Source: Jeotgalibacillus soli
GTDB lineage: Bacteria > Bacillota > Bacilli > Bacillales > Jeotgalibacillaceae
Length of the DNA stretch: 64,000 bases
NCBI RefSeq assembly: GCF_000829435.1
Contig: NZ_JXRP01000006.1
Span: 331,820 to 395,819 of the forward strand
Direction: 5' to 3'
The notes beneath the pieces are model-generated. The model was not told the DNA's origin, did not search any database, and saw only the letters and a list, made by a program, of their open reading frames with translations. The position numbers and the translations under genes are program-made. Below are positions 1-8,795 of this stretch, piece by piece (positions within the stretch are counted from its first letter, which is position 1; every line of letters begins with the position of its first letter).

Positions 1-2
1 AT

Positions 3-485
3 GCACCATTTGACTTAAGATGGTCGAATCAGGTTGTGGCACTTTCAAGCGCAGCTGGCAGACCGCTTAAGCTAGCGATGCTGCCAGGTCCGAATACTGA
101 GGAAGGCATGTTTTTGAAGCCTGCTTCATTCTTCTCTGTAACAGAAAGCTCTGAGCAAAAAGAAGAAGCTGCTAAGTTTTTGGATTTCTTCACCAACAGT
201 ATAGAAGCGAACAAAATTCTAAATGCAGAGCGTGGAATTCCAGTTGATGAAGAGGTTCGAGAAGAATTGGCTGCTGCTGCAGATGAAAACAATAAAGCAA
301 TCTATGACTATATCGATCTTGTTGGAGAAAATAGCAGTCCAGTCGATAAAAACTACCCTGCTTCTGCGACTGAGATTATCACTCTCTTAACTGAGGTTGA
401 TGAGAAGGTTATGTACGGACAAATTACGCCTGAAGAAGGGGCAAAAGAATTTAGAGAGAAAGCAAAAGAAATTTTAGCACGATAA
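3..485 (+). CDS. ABC transporter extracellular sugar-binding protein, C-terminal part (5' truncated by window edge)
   Basis: The reading frame is open from the left edge, so only about 160 C-terminal residues are present and the lipoprotein signal lies outside. The text matches the end of family-1 solute-binding proteins of carbohydrate ABC importers: a PGPN loop, a stretch in which residues EEAAKFLDFF form a helix, then NAERGIPV and a C-terminal helical part with EKVMYGQITPEEGAKEF. It is followed by two inner-membrane permease genes and a GH105 hydrolase, so it probably binds a pectin-derived oligosaccharide outside the membrane. That substrate is inferred from context only. Confidence 0.85.
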   Translation, partial: APFDLRWSNQVVALSSAAGRPLKLAMLPGPNTEEGMFLKPASFFSVTESSEQKEEAAKFLDFFTNSIEANKILNAERGIPVDEEVREELAAAADENNKAIYDYIDLVGENSSPVDKNYPASATEIITLLTEVDEKVMYGQITPEEGAKEFREKAKEILAR

Positions 486-498
486 CGTAACAATGCAG

Positions 499-534
499 GG
501 TCCTGACTAGATACGATTTTATCCATTCAGGACC
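499..534 (+). terminator. Hairpin between binding-protein and permease genes
   Basis: An 8-bp perfect stem (GGTCCTGA with TCAGGACC) with a 20-base loop and a short TTCTT tail. Such hairpins between the binding-protein gene and the permease genes commonly keep downstream expression lower. Here it could act as a partial terminator or an mRNA 3'-end stabiliser. Confidence 0.5.
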
Positions 535-574
535 TTCTTAATACAATCAACTTCTTCAGAAAGAGGTGAGGGGA

Positions 575-1558
575 ATGCTGCCAAGAAAAAGTGATCCTGT
601 AGCGGAAACTGGTAAATATACACGGAATTCACCGGCACCAAAGCTAAAGATAGCAGGACCGTTTAATAAAAAAAATAAAAATGGCTATCAAAATGTAACA
701 GGATACCTTTTTATTTCTCCTTTTATCATCGGTTTTATTGCATTAACACTCTATCCAATCGTCTATTCATTTTTTCTCTCGTTTACTGATTTTGATTTAT
801 TGGGAACGCCGAATTTCATTGGATTAGGAAACTATGAACGGATGTTTACCGGTGATGAGAAGTTCTGGATATCGTTGAAAGTAACCTTTACTTATGCTTT
901 AACCGCTGTTCCGCTGCGTCTCGTTTTCGCATTGGCAGTGGCAATGCTGCTTAATCGAGTGGTTGAATTTGTTGGACTATATCGGACACTGCTTTATTTA
1001 CCATCGATCATTGGCGGCAGTATTGCAATCTCAATTTTGTGGAGACAGCTGTTCGGTAACGATGGGGCGCTGAATTCATTACTGGGGTTTTTCGGAATTT
1101 CGGGACATTCATGGCTCGGCGATCCTGCTACAGCTCTTTGGACGCTTGTTGCTTTATACGGCTGGCAGTTTGGATCATCCATGCTCATCTTCCTGGCAGG
1201 TCTGAGAAATATTCCAAAAGATTATTATGAAGCTGCAAGCATTGATGGTGCTGGTGCATGGAGCCAGTTTGTGAGGATCACTTTACCGTTATTAACACCC
1301 GTCATTTTGTTTAACCTGGTTATGCAAACGATTCAAGGATTTATGGCCTTTACGCCGAGTTATGTTGTAACACAAGGCGGACCGATGGACAGTACGCTAT
1401 TATACGTCCTTTACATGTTCAGAAGAGCCTTCGAATTTTTCGATATGGGATACGCTTCTGCTATGGCTTGGGTCATGCTTGTAATCATTGGTATTTTGAC
1501 AGCAATTATTTTCAAAAGCTCGAAGCATTGGGTTCACTATGAGCAGGATGAAAAATAG
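575..1558 (+). CDS. Carbohydrate ABC transporter permease (first, MalF type)
   Basis: An inner-membrane subunit of a sugar importer of about 327 residues with six predicted membrane spans. The cytoplasmic EAA loop reads EAASIDGAGAWSQFVRITLPLL, which contacts the ATPase. An in-frame GTG lies at 566, but the ATG at 575 sits 6 bases after AGAGGTG and is the better start. It pairs with the second permease just downstream, with an 18-base gap. A hydrophilic, basic N-terminus of about 40 residues precedes the first span, as is common in Bacillus sugar permeases. No ATPase gene is present in the visible part of the cluster. Confidence 0.9.
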   Translation: MLPRKSDPVAETGKYTRNSPAPKLKIAGPFNKKNKNGYQNVTGYLFISPFIIGFIALTLYPIVYSFFLSFTDFDLLGTPNFIGLGNYERMFTGDEKFWISLKVTFTYALTAVPLRLVFALAVAMLLNRVVEFVGLYRTLLYLPSIIGGSIAISILWRQLFGNDGALNSLLGFFGISGHSWLGDPATALWTLVALYGWQFGSSMLIFLAGLRNIPKDYYEAASIDGAGAWSQFVRITLPLLTPVILFNLVMQTIQGFMAFTPSYVVTQGGPMDSTLLYVLYMFRRAFEFFDMGYASAMAWVMLVIIGILTAIIFKSSKHWVHYEQDEK

Positions 1559-1576
1559 GACAAGGAGGAAACTTCA

Positions 1577-2422
1577 ATGGACGGTAAATGGCAGAAAAGA
1601 CTTAAAAAATTTTCGCAGCATTTCATTATTATTGTATTAATCGTTATCATGCTGTATCCCCTTGTCTGGATGATTGGGAGTTCCTTTAAAGAAAGTTCAA
1701 AAATATTTGTCGAGGCTCACTCCATCATTCCTTCAAGCTGGCATCCTGAAAACTACATAGAAGGCTGGAAGGGCTTTGGCGGAATCAGCTTTTTCACTTT
1801 CTTTAAAAATTCATTTTTCATTGTCATTGTAACGACAATTGGAAGTATCATCTCTTCAACATTTATTGCATACGGGCTGGCTAGAGTAAAGTTTAGAGGG
1901 AAGAAATTTTGGTTCGCCATGATGATGATGACCATGATGCTTCCTTTTGAAATGGTGATGATTCCACAATACATTATGTTCAATAATTTTGACATGATCA
2001 ATACGTATTGGCCGCTTATCTTACCAAACTTCTTTGGTGTTCCTTTCTTTATCTTTTTGATTATGCAGTTTATCCGTACGATTCCAATTGAACTGGATGA
2101 AGCAGCGAAGATGGATGGCTGTAATACTTTTTCTATCTTTTTCAGAATTATTGTCCCGCTCGTAACGCCTGCCATGATGACGGCTGCCATTTTCTCGTTC
2201 TATTGGAGTTGGTCAGACTTTATGGGACCGTTAATTTATATTTCAAAGCCTGAGCTTTACCCTGTATCTGTCGCACTTAAGCTCTTCTCAGATCCAGATA
2301 ATTTAACAAACTGGGGAGCGATGTTTGCCATGTCGACGCTGAGCTTAGTTCCGGTGTTTATCGTGTTCTTTATTTTCCAGCGCTATATTGTCGAAGGAAT
2401 CAGCACAAGCGGATTGAAATAG
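1577..2422 (+). CDS. Carbohydrate ABC transporter permease (second, MalG type)
   Basis: 281 residues with about six membrane spans and the EAA motif DEAAKMDGCNTFSIFFRIIVPL. It begins with ATG after AAGGAGGAA. This is the MalG/YesQ-like partner of the preceding permease, and together they form the translocation pore for the sugar delivered by the binding protein. The family is certain. The sugar is not, but the neighbouring GH105 gene suggests unsaturated galacturonyl or rhamnogalacturonan fragments. Confidence 0.9.
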   Translation: MDGKWQKRLKKFSQHFIIIVLIVIMLYPLVWMIGSSFKESSKIFVEAHSIIPSSWHPENYIEGWKGFGGISFFTFFKNSFFIVIVTTIGSIISSTFIAYGLARVKFRGKKFWFAMMMMTMMLPFEMVMIPQYIMFNNFDMINTYWPLILPNFFGVPFFIFLIMQFIRTIPIELDEAAKMDGCNTFSIFFRIIVPLVTPAMMTAAIFSFYWSWSDFMGPLIYISKPELYPVSVALKLFSDPDNLTNWGAMFAMSTLSLVPVFIVFFIFQRYIVEGISTSGLK

Positions 2423-2440
2423 AAAAGGAGATGAAAATAG

Positions 2441-3550
2441 ATGGTTTCAATAAAAGAAGAAAAGATCAATCAATTCAAAACGACGCTTGACTGGGGGCAG
2501 GCTGCCTGTGAAGCATTAATGAAAAAATTCGAGGCACCTTTGCTTCCTCCTGAAAATAAATGGCATTACCACCAGGGTGTATTTCTGTACGGATTGCAAG
2601 AACTCTCAGAAAAAAAGAAAGATGATCGATATTCTGCTTATATCAAAGCATATGTAGATAGCTTAATTGATGAAAACGGAAACTTCCTCTTTGACCGTAA
2701 AGAACTCGATTCCATTCAAGCAGGACTGCTTTTGTTTGAGATAGAAAAACAGACAACGGATCAGCGCTATAGAATTGCAGCGGATAAACTGTTAGCCATG
2801 TTTCCGACCCTTAATAAAACAACGGACGGCGGATATTGGCACAAGGACCGCTATCCGTATCAAATGTGGCTGGACGGGCTGTACATGGGCGGTGTTTTCG
2901 CACTTCATTATGGAAAAGAGTACGGGGATCCAAGTTTGCTTGATATGGTTGTAGAGCAGGAAGCGCTTATGCGGAAGCATACGTTTGATGAAGAAACCGG
3001 ATTGTATTTCCATGCGTGGGATGAAAGCAGAAAGACGCCATGGTCGAATGAGAAAACAGGCAAATCACCAGAGTTTTGGGGAAGAGCTATAGGCTGGTAT
3101 GGAATGGCGTTGAATGAAATTTTGGAATTTTTACCAGAGGATCATCCTGAACGACCTAAGCTGCTGCAAGCCTTAAGGAATCTTGTGCAAAGTCTAATTA
3201 ACTATCAGGATGAGGAAACGGGATTGTGGTACCAAGTAGTGGACAAAGGAGATAGGGAGGACAATTGGCTTGAAACATCCTGCTCCAGTCTTTTTGTCTA
3301 TATGATTGCAAAAGGTGTTAAAAATCAGTTTCTTGACGAAAGCTTAATAGAATTTGCAAAAAAAGGATTTCAAGGGCTAATTGACCAGATTGAATTTACA
3401 GAGGATGGTTTATTCGTATTGCCGGGTATTTGTATTGGGACAGGTGTTGGTGATTATGAGCATTATATAAACCGTCCGAAAACGGATAATGACCTTCATG
3501 GAGTTGGAGCCTTTGTCCTTGCTTCAGTAGAAATGAGTGAATTTTGGTAA
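2441..3550 (+). CDS. Glycoside hydrolase family 105 / 88 (unsaturated rhamnogalacturonyl hydrolase type)
   Basis: 369 residues with no signal peptide, so probably cytoplasmic. The (alpha/alpha)6-barrel family is recognised from the segments YPYQMWLDGLYMGG (catalytic Asp), FYHAW-like YFHAWDES, FWGRAIGWYGMAL and NWLETSCSSLFVYMIAKG, ending with GTGVGDYEHYINRP and NDLHGVGAF. YteR and YesR of B. subtilis belong here; they remove the unsaturated galacturonic residue left by pectate or rhamnogalacturonan lyases. The ATG follows AAAAGGAGATG. It is the last gene of the transporter operon, closed by a strong hairpin. Confidence 0.9.
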   Translation: MVSIKEEKINQFKTTLDWGQAACEALMKKFEAPLLPPENKWHYHQGVFLYGLQELSEKKKDDRYSAYIKAYVDSLIDENGNFLFDRKELDSIQAGLLLFEIEKQTTDQRYRIAADKLLAMFPTLNKTTDGGYWHKDRYPYQMWLDGLYMGGVFALHYGKEYGDPSLLDMVVEQEALMRKHTFDEETGLYFHAWDESRKTPWSNEKTGKSPEFWGRAIGWYGMALNEILEFLPEDHPERPKLLQALRNLVQSLINYQDEETGLWYQVVDKGDREDNWLETSCSSLFVYMIAKGVKNQFLDESLIEFAKKGFQGLIDQIEFTEDGLFVLPGICIGTGVGDYEHYINRPKTDNDLHGVGAFVLASVEMSEFW

Positions 3551-3584
3551 TACAAAAGAGGGGGGTATTCCCCTCTTTTGTATT
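3549..3584 (+). terminator. Intrinsic terminator after GH105 gene
   Basis: A perfect 15-bp stem with the loop GGTATT. The 3' arm ends in CTTTTGTATT. It overlaps the GH105 stop codon and separates the transporter operon from the oxidoreductase gene. Confidence 0.8.
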
Positions 3585-3649
3585 AGTGGGCCACTTGATC
3601 TTTTATAAAAAGGAAGAGCTTGCAAAATCGGTTAATAATGGAGTGATAC

Positions 3650-4951
3650 ATGATGAAAAAATATGCTGTTTGCGGAGTAAGTAAACGCGCTATAGGGATG
3701 TTTATAAAACCGATGCTAGAAACTTTTTCGGACACGAGCGAGTTAGTGGGATTGTTAGATAACGATGCAAAGCGTTTTTCAGTCTGTAAACAGCAATTTC
3801 CGGAAGTTGAACATGTTCACGAGTACGATGAGAGCCAATTTGAACAAATGATTTTAGATACAAAACCGGATGTCATCATCGTGACAGGCCGTGACGATAC
3901 TCATATTAATTATATTTTACAAGCGCTGGTGCATGATCTGGATGTCATCACGGAAAAACCAATGGCGACAACAGCTGAAGATTGTAAAAGGATTATGGAT
4001 GCGGAGTTATCCAGTAAAGGAAAGGTCACGGTAACATTCAATTATCGCTACAGTCCCTTTCACACTAAAATTAAAGAACAGATCCTAGAGGGGAAAATCG
4101 GCCGAATCACATCCATTGATTTAAACTGGTATATCGATACATACCATGGCTCAAGCTACTTCCAAAGATGGAACAGATTAAGAAAATTCTCGGGTGGTCT
4201 TTCCATTCACAAAAGCTCGCATCATTTTGATTTAGTCAACTGGTGGATCGGGCAGAAGCCTGTTGAGGTCTTTGCTTTTGGTGCATTAAACTACTATGGT
4301 CCTGACAGTGAGCTTAACCCGAAAAGCAAGGAAGAGGACGGCTTTTATTGCGGAACCTGTAAGGTTAGGGATCATTGCGACTACTATTCAAGGTGGAATT
4401 CAAGAAGTGACAATATCATGGTAAAAGATGATCATATCGATTCAAGCACACGCAAAACAGAAGTCTATACGAATTATCGTCCGGATCAATGTGTTTTTGA
4501 TTCAGAGATCGAAATTGAGGATACATATACCGCTACCGTCAAATATGATAAAGGTGCCTTACTAAGCTACTCGATTAATTTTTCATTGCCTTATGAGGGC
4601 TATCGTTTAGCGATCAATGGTACAAAAGGAAGGATTGAAACGACAGAATATCACGAACCAACACGTGTGCCGTTTCCATTCCCTGAGCAAACGATCGATT
4701 ACTACCCGCTGTTTGGATCAAAAGAAACGATTCACGTGGTTAAGCGGGAAGGAGGACACGGAGGAGGAGATCCGGTTCTGCAAGAAGATCTGTTCCTTGG
4801 CATTAATCCAGTCCGTCCCTACAACATATTATCTGGGAGTGAAGATGGAGCTTATGCCATTGCTATGGGAGAAGCGGTTTGGAAATCTGCAAATGAAAAC
4901 CGGCCGATCACGATCGAAAGCTTATTGAATCCATCATCTGTAGCTACGTAA
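3650..4951 (+). CDS. Gfo/Idh/MocA family oxidoreductase
   Basis: 433 residues. An N-terminal Rossmann fold runs over about residues 1-120, with VCGVSKRAIG in place of the usual GxGxxG and the cofactor segment TEKPMATTAEDCKRI carrying the conserved EKP lysine. It is followed by the alpha/beta substrate domain. A Cys-rich insert near residue 230 reads YCGTCKVRDHCDYY, with another Cys at RPDQC, a pattern known in one subgroup of the family. It probably oxidises or epimerises a pectin-derived sugar or uronate; the substrate is not deducible. ATG-ATG start; the second ATG at 3653 is equally possible. Confidence 0.85.
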   Translation: MMKKYAVCGVSKRAIGMFIKPMLETFSDTSELVGLLDNDAKRFSVCKQQFPEVEHVHEYDESQFEQMILDTKPDVIIVTGRDDTHINYILQALVHDLDVITEKPMATTAEDCKRIMDAELSSKGKVTVTFNYRYSPFHTKIKEQILEGKIGRITSIDLNWYIDTYHGSSYFQRWNRLRKFSGGLSIHKSSHHFDLVNWWIGQKPVEVFAFGALNYYGPDSELNPKSKEEDGFYCGTCKVRDHCDYYSRWNSRSDNIMVKDDHIDSSTRKTEVYTNYRPDQCVFDSEIEIEDTYTATVKYDKGALLSYSINFSLPYEGYRLAINGTKGRIETTEYHEPTRVPFPFPEQTIDYYPLFGSKETIHVVKREGGHGGGDPVLQEDLFLGINPVRPYNILSGSEDGAYAIAMGEAVWKSANENRPITIESLLNPSSVAT

Positions 4952-4997
4952 TAAAACTTATGACTTTGGCGTTAATTGGAAGGAGATCTTACCTGCT

Positions 4998-5648
4998 ATG
5001 GATACATTTATACGGGGAGCCTACACGTTCTGTAAAGCATTAACCCATCTTTTTTATATCAATCTATTATGGATTGCTTTCACTCTTTTAGGGGGAGTGG
5101 TATTAGGCTTTATGCCAAGTACTGTAGCACTTTATACAGTAGCAAGGAAATTTCTGACTGGAGAAGATGATATCCCTATCTTTAAAACGTTCTGGAAAGC
5201 CTTTCGAAGTGAATTTCTACGCAGTAATCTAATGGGTTCCCTCTTGCTGGCAGGCAGCTTGCTATGGTATGTGGATTTTATCATCTTCCGGGGAATGGAT
5301 AGTGGTTTCTCGCAAATTTTAAGTCAGGTCATGATTGTCATCGGATTTATTTACTTTATTTTACTGCTTTATATCTTCCCTGTTTATGTTCATTATGATA
5401 AGAAATTTTTTCAATATTTTAAGATGGCACTCATGATCGGTCTTTTGCAGCCAATGAGTCTTATGCTTATGCTCGTTGGAACCGTACTTAATTATTATTT
5501 TTTTATGTATTTTCAAGGATTTATTCCATTGGTAGGAGCCAGTCTTTTCTGCTACCTCAATATGTGGATCGCGCTTAAAAGCTTTCAAACAATAGAAAAT
5601 AAGAGCATCAGGATAAAGCAGCATTACGCTAAGGAGATGCTGAGGTGA
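4998..5648 (+). CDS. YesL-like DUF624 membrane protein
   Basis: 216 residues with about five membrane segments. The N-terminal text WIAFTLLGGVVLGFMPSTVALYTVARKF is typical of DUF624 (YesL) proteins. Members sit beside sugar ABC importers of the YesOPQ/YtcP type, as here, but their function is not established. An accessory role in oligosaccharide uptake is plausible. The ATG follows GGAAGGAGATCTTACCTGCT. The gene is followed closely by an isomerase gene, so the two are probably cotranscribed. Confidence 0.8.
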   Translation: MDTFIRGAYTFCKALTHLFYINLLWIAFTLLGGVVLGFMPSTVALYTVARKFLTGEDDIPIFKTFWKAFRSEFLRSNLMGSLLLAGSLLWYVDFIIFRGMDSGFSQILSQVMIVIGFIYFILLLYIFPVYVHYDKKFFQYFKMALMIGLLQPMSLMLMLVGTVLNYYFFMYFQGFIPLVGASLFCYLNMWIALKSFQTIENKSIRIKQHYAKEMLR

Positions 5649-5688
5649 TCATCCATCCTGCCATACAAAATGCAAGGAGGAGAAGAAG

Positions 5689-6537
5689 TTGTCAGTTGGA
5701 GTTTTAGCCCATTTATTCGGGAGGATGCCATATAAGGAGCTTGCTCATACCGTTGGATTGCATGGCTTCAAGCATGTACAGCTGGCATTATGGAAAGCAA
5801 TTGATGATGTCGATTTTAGTGAAGCTGGAAGACTGAGTCCAGGGCTCGCGAGAAATATTGCTGAAGAATTTCATAAAAATGATGTATCGATTTCGATATT
5901 GGGCTGCTATGTACACTTATTTGATCGGAATGAGGAGAAAAGGCGAAGAAATGTTGCACGATTTAAAGAGCTCATTGTCTATGCACGATGCTTTGGAGCG
6001 ACGACAGTGGCCGCAGAAACCGGGAAGCTTCCCTTAAATGATTTTTCCAAACAAGACCGGGCTGCCTTGAGAGCTTCTTTAGAAGAACTGATAGAGGAAG
6101 CAGAAAAATGGGGGATCTTTATTGGATTGGAACCTGCGAATGATCACTTGATCGGAACGGCTCCAGCATTAAAACAAATGCTTGATGAGGTCCCTTCTTC
6201 ACATCTAGGTGTAGTGCTGGATCCAGGGAATTTAATCACGTTGGAGAATATTCATCATCAGGATCAAGTCATTGAAGAGGCATTTACTCTTCTTGGAAAA
6301 CGAGTTGTCGGTGCCCATGCCAAGGACCGAATGTTGATGGAGGATGGTGCGATTCAAACCGTTACACCAGGGAAAGGACAGTTGAATTATCTATTATTCT
6401 TAACGCTGTTACATCAGTATAAACCGCAGTGCGACATTATTTTGGAAGCAACCAAGCCAGAACAGATGAAGGAAACGAAGGTTTATGTTGAAAGGCTTCA
6501 GCAGCAGGTGCGCGAGGCTGGAATGTTAAAGAATTAA
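5689..6537 (+). CDS. Sugar phosphate isomerase/epimerase (xylose-isomerase-like TIM barrel)
   Basis: 282 residues of the AP-endonuclease-2 / xylose isomerase-like TIM-barrel family. The metal site is visible as GLEPANDHL (Glu), VVLDPGNLI (Asp), GAHAKDR (His, Asp) and IILEATKPE (Glu). The start is TTG, chosen because AAGGAGGAG lies 7 bases upstream and the protein begins SVGVLAHLFG with no ATG nearby. It probably interconverts the keto and aldo forms, or epimers, of the sugar handled by the upstream genes. The exact substrate is unknown. Last gene of the cluster. Confidence 0.85.
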   Translation: MSVGVLAHLFGRMPYKELAHTVGLHGFKHVQLALWKAIDDVDFSEAGRLSPGLARNIAEEFHKNDVSISILGCYVHLFDRNEEKRRRNVARFKELIVYARCFGATTVAAETGKLPLNDFSKQDRAALRASLEELIEEAEKWGIFIGLEPANDHLIGTAPALKQMLDEVPSSHLGVVLDPGNLITLENIHHQDQVIEEAFTLLGKRVVGAHAKDRMLMEDGAIQTVTPGKGQLNYLLFLTLLHQYKPQCDIILEATKPEQMKETKVYVERLQQQVREAGMLKN

Positions 6538-6545
6538 ATAAGAAT

Positions 6546-6592
6546 CCCAAAAAACAAAAAGGCTGGGTTTGTTTTTTGGGGTTTTTATTTTT
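6546..6592 (+). terminator. Intrinsic terminator of the sugar cluster
   Basis: A perfect 13-bp stem CCCAAAAAACAAA / TTTGTTTTTTGGG with a 9-base loop, followed by GTTTTTATTTTT. Confidence 0.85.
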
Positions 6593-6685
6593 CTTTGCCA
6601 GCTCAGGTTAAGAATTCTCCCGATTTTTGCTTAACTTTCTTCTATATGGGGAATAGGAAGGAGAAGTATAGAGGGGGAATAAGGT

Positions 6686-7315
6686 ATGGCAATCATCAAA
6701 GCACTCTTCTTAAACGGTTCATTAAAAACAAGCGAGGAAGCTTCTAATACAGATGCTTTAATACAAAAAGCAAACGAAATATATGAGGAAAATGGTGTTT
6801 CAGCTGAAACCATTCGCTTGGCGGATTATTCGATAGCGCTTGGCATCTCAGATGATATGGGTGATAGGGATGAGTGGCCAAAGATTTTTGAGAAAGTAAA
6901 GGAAGCGGATATTTTAATTATGGCCACACCTCTTTGGCTGGGAGAAAAAAGCAGTCTCACAACGCTTGCCATCGAACGCTTGTATGGAGGAAGCAGCCTG
7001 ACGAATGAAAAGGGTCAAGCTATCTATTACAATAAGATTGGCGGAGCCATTATAACAGGAAATGAAGATGGAGCGAAGCATGCAGCAGCCTCAATATTAT
7101 ATGGACTATCTCATCTTGGCTTCACCATCCCTCCAAATGTTGATACCTATTGGGTAGGGGAGGCTGGACCAGGTCCATCCTACATAGAGGCAATGGAAAA
7201 CGGATCAAATTCTTTTACGGACCAGCATGTGAAGTTGCTTGCTTACAATACGATGCACTTCGCACGTCTTCTAAAAGAACATCCAATTCCTGAAGAAGGA
7301 AATACAGCAGAATAA
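6686..7315 (+). CDS. Flavodoxin-fold NAD(P)H-dependent FMN reductase / flavodoxin family protein
   Basis: 209 residues. The N-terminal strand and phosphate loop FLNGSLKTSEEASNTDALI bind FMN phosphate, and the segment ADILIMATPLWLGEKSSLTTLAIERLYG matches the flavin-contacting TPxWxG loop of NADPH-dependent FMN reductases. GGAIITGNEDGAKHAAASILYGLSHLGF is the conserved third loop. The ATG follows AGAGGGGGAATAAGGT. It is a single-gene unit with its own terminator. The electron acceptor is unknown. Confidence 0.8.
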   Translation: MAIIKALFLNGSLKTSEEASNTDALIQKANEIYEENGVSAETIRLADYSIALGISDDMGDRDEWPKIFEKVKEADILIMATPLWLGEKSSLTTLAIERLYGGSSLTNEKGQAIYYNKIGGAIITGNEDGAKHAAASILYGLSHLGFTIPPNVDTYWVGEAGPGPSYIEAMENGSNSFTDQHVKLLAYNTMHFARLLKEHPIPEEGNTAE

Positions 7316-7347
7316 AAAATCGGGCTGAAGCTGCTCAACCCGATTTT
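7316..7347. terminator. Bidirectional terminator between convergent genes
   Basis: The stem AAAATCGGG / CCCGATTTT has T runs on both sides. It lies between the plus-strand reductase gene and the minus-strand DUF4870 gene, ending 4 bases before the latter's stop codon. Confidence 0.75.
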
Positions 7348-7350
7348 CCA

Positions 7351-7677
7351 TTAGCTAAAAAACTTAATCACTAAGGGAATTCTGTATTTTTCACCTTGAT
7401 ACGCTTTGATTCCGGCAAGAATGGTAAAAACGATCATTAGTATCGTAAGAACACCGGTTAGTATAAAACCGATTCCAATGAACATTAAAAATCCGGCGAC
7501 TGCCTGGTAAAGGAAATAGCTGATCACAAAATTGGTGTACTCTTTGCCGTGATAGTTGATATAGTCAGAATCACGCTTCAGAAACCAAATAATCGCAGGT
7601 GCTATTATCGCTGTTAAAAAGCTCAGGAAATACATGAGGCTTGCAAATAATCGGTCTTGTGAGCTTGGTGTATGCAT
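7351..7677 (-). CDS. DUF4870 domain small membrane protein
   Basis: 108 residues with three hydrophobic segments. The signature is DRLFASLMYFLSFLTAIIAPAIIWFLKRDSDYINYHGKEYTNFVISYFLY, matching DUF4870, with the usual YRIPLVIKF C-terminus. The start ATG lies after AGGAGG (CCTCCTT on the plus strand at 7688-7694). The function is unknown. A possible ECF-sigma-type promoter, listed separately, lies about 25 bases further upstream, which would suggest an envelope-stress connection. Confidence 0.85.
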   Translation of the reverse strand: MHTPSSQDRLFASLMYFLSFLTAIIAPAIIWFLKRDSDYINYHGKEYTNFVISYFLYQAVAGFLMFIGIGFILTGVLTILMIVFTILAGIKAYQGEKYRIPLVIKFFS

Positions 7678-7701
7678 CGTTGTCCGCCTCCTTTTTATTT
7701 A

Positions 7702-7730
7702 TATACGTTCTAAAAGAGTAAAATGTTTCA
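7702..7730 (-). promoter_or_regulatory. Possible ECF (SigW-like) promoter of the DUF4870 gene
   Basis: Read on the minus strand: TGAAAC (7730-7725), a 17-base spacer, then CGTATA (7707-7702). The SigW consensus is TGAAAC-N16-CGTA, so the boxes are perfect but the spacer is one base longer than usual. Confidence 0.4.
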
Positions 7731-7799
7731 TGAAGATCATCATTATTCATTAAAAAAAATCCCCGCTTCATTCAAAAGGGGAATCTGCATTTATGAAAA

Positions 7800-8612
7800 T
7801 TATCCTTTGTCACCTAGCTTAACAGCTGAAATTAAGCCAAGCAATAACGCCAAGATCGACAGCATGACATTAGAGAGCGTCAGTGTTAATCCTGGATATA
7901 CGACAAATAGCGAACCAAAAACGAGTCCAATGATAATCGCATACATCATCACCGGAAACCTGCTCAATAAGTAGCGGATCCCTTTACTGCTTATGATAAA
8001 CCCAGTAGCAACTCCTGCACCAATCACAAGAATCAGTGGAATATTAAGAGTGGAAACAGCGTTTAGCGCCGTTGGATAAACCCCGATAATAAGCAGGACA
8101 AACGATCCGCTGATTCCAGGCAAAAGCATGGCCATACTTGCCAGCCAGCCAGCAAAATAAAGTCCAATATAGGTTAAAAACGTTAAGTTTTCCATTGGAC
8201 TGCCATCTTCAGCCGGTCTGAAAAAGACCATACAAGCGACTAAAATGGCACTAATCACTAAAGCAATCACATGCTTTGATTTAAAGTTTTCACGGTAATT
8301 TGATTCCTTCAGCAAAAATGGAAGGATACCAAGGATTAACCCAAGAAAAAAGAAGTTTGTCGGCTGGGGATAGGAAACAAGCAGCCATTCGACGATCCGG
8401 CTTAATAAAATAATTGCCGTGATCATTCCAACACCAATAGTTGCTAAAAAAACAAAATGCTTCTTCCATTCTTTGCTGATAATATTGCTAATCCCATTTA
8501 TAAACTGATCATAGATTCCTAGTATGACAGCAATGGTTCCACCACTTACTCCTGGAATGAGATCGGCGGTTCCCATTGCCATTCCACGGAAAAGATTTCT
8601 CCAATCAAACAT
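7800..8612 (-). CDS. popT: DUF368 polyprenyl (undecaprenyl) phosphate transporter, PopT family
   Basis: 270 residues with about eight membrane spans. The N-terminal motif GMAMGTADLIPGVSGGTIAVILGIYDQFI and its internal echo MAMLLPGISGSFVLLIIGVY define DUF368. In Staphylococcus aureus and Vibrio cholerae this family recycles undecaprenyl phosphate across the membrane for wall synthesis, and it is functionally redundant with DedA proteins. The start ATG follows AAAGGAGC (minus strand). It is a single-gene unit, divergent from the lipid kinase gene. Confidence 0.85.
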   Translation of the reverse strand: MFDWRNLFRGMAMGTADLIPGVSGGTIAVILGIYDQFINGISNIISKEWKKHFVFLATIGVGMITAIILLSRIVEWLLVSYPQPTNFFFLGLILGILPFLLKESNYRENFKSKHVIALVISAILVACMVFFRPAEDGSPMENLTFLTYIGLYFAGWLASMAMLLPGISGSFVLLIIGVYPTALNAVSTLNIPLILVIGAGVATGFIISSKGIRYLLSRFPVMMYAIIIGLVFGSLFVVYPGLTLTLSNVMLSILALLLGLISAVKLGDKG

Positions 8613-8795
8613 GTATCTAGCTCCTTTATAAAAGTGTATTTACTTTAAATACTTTGTTCACATAATCACGTTTTTCATTATACGCGAAGTCCTATTATTT
8701 TTCATGATGGATTGGCTATAAAGAGGAAGAAGATAAAAGGAATTGACGATTTTTTGTCAAATAACCAAATAAACAGTCTAAAGGAGGAAGATCTA

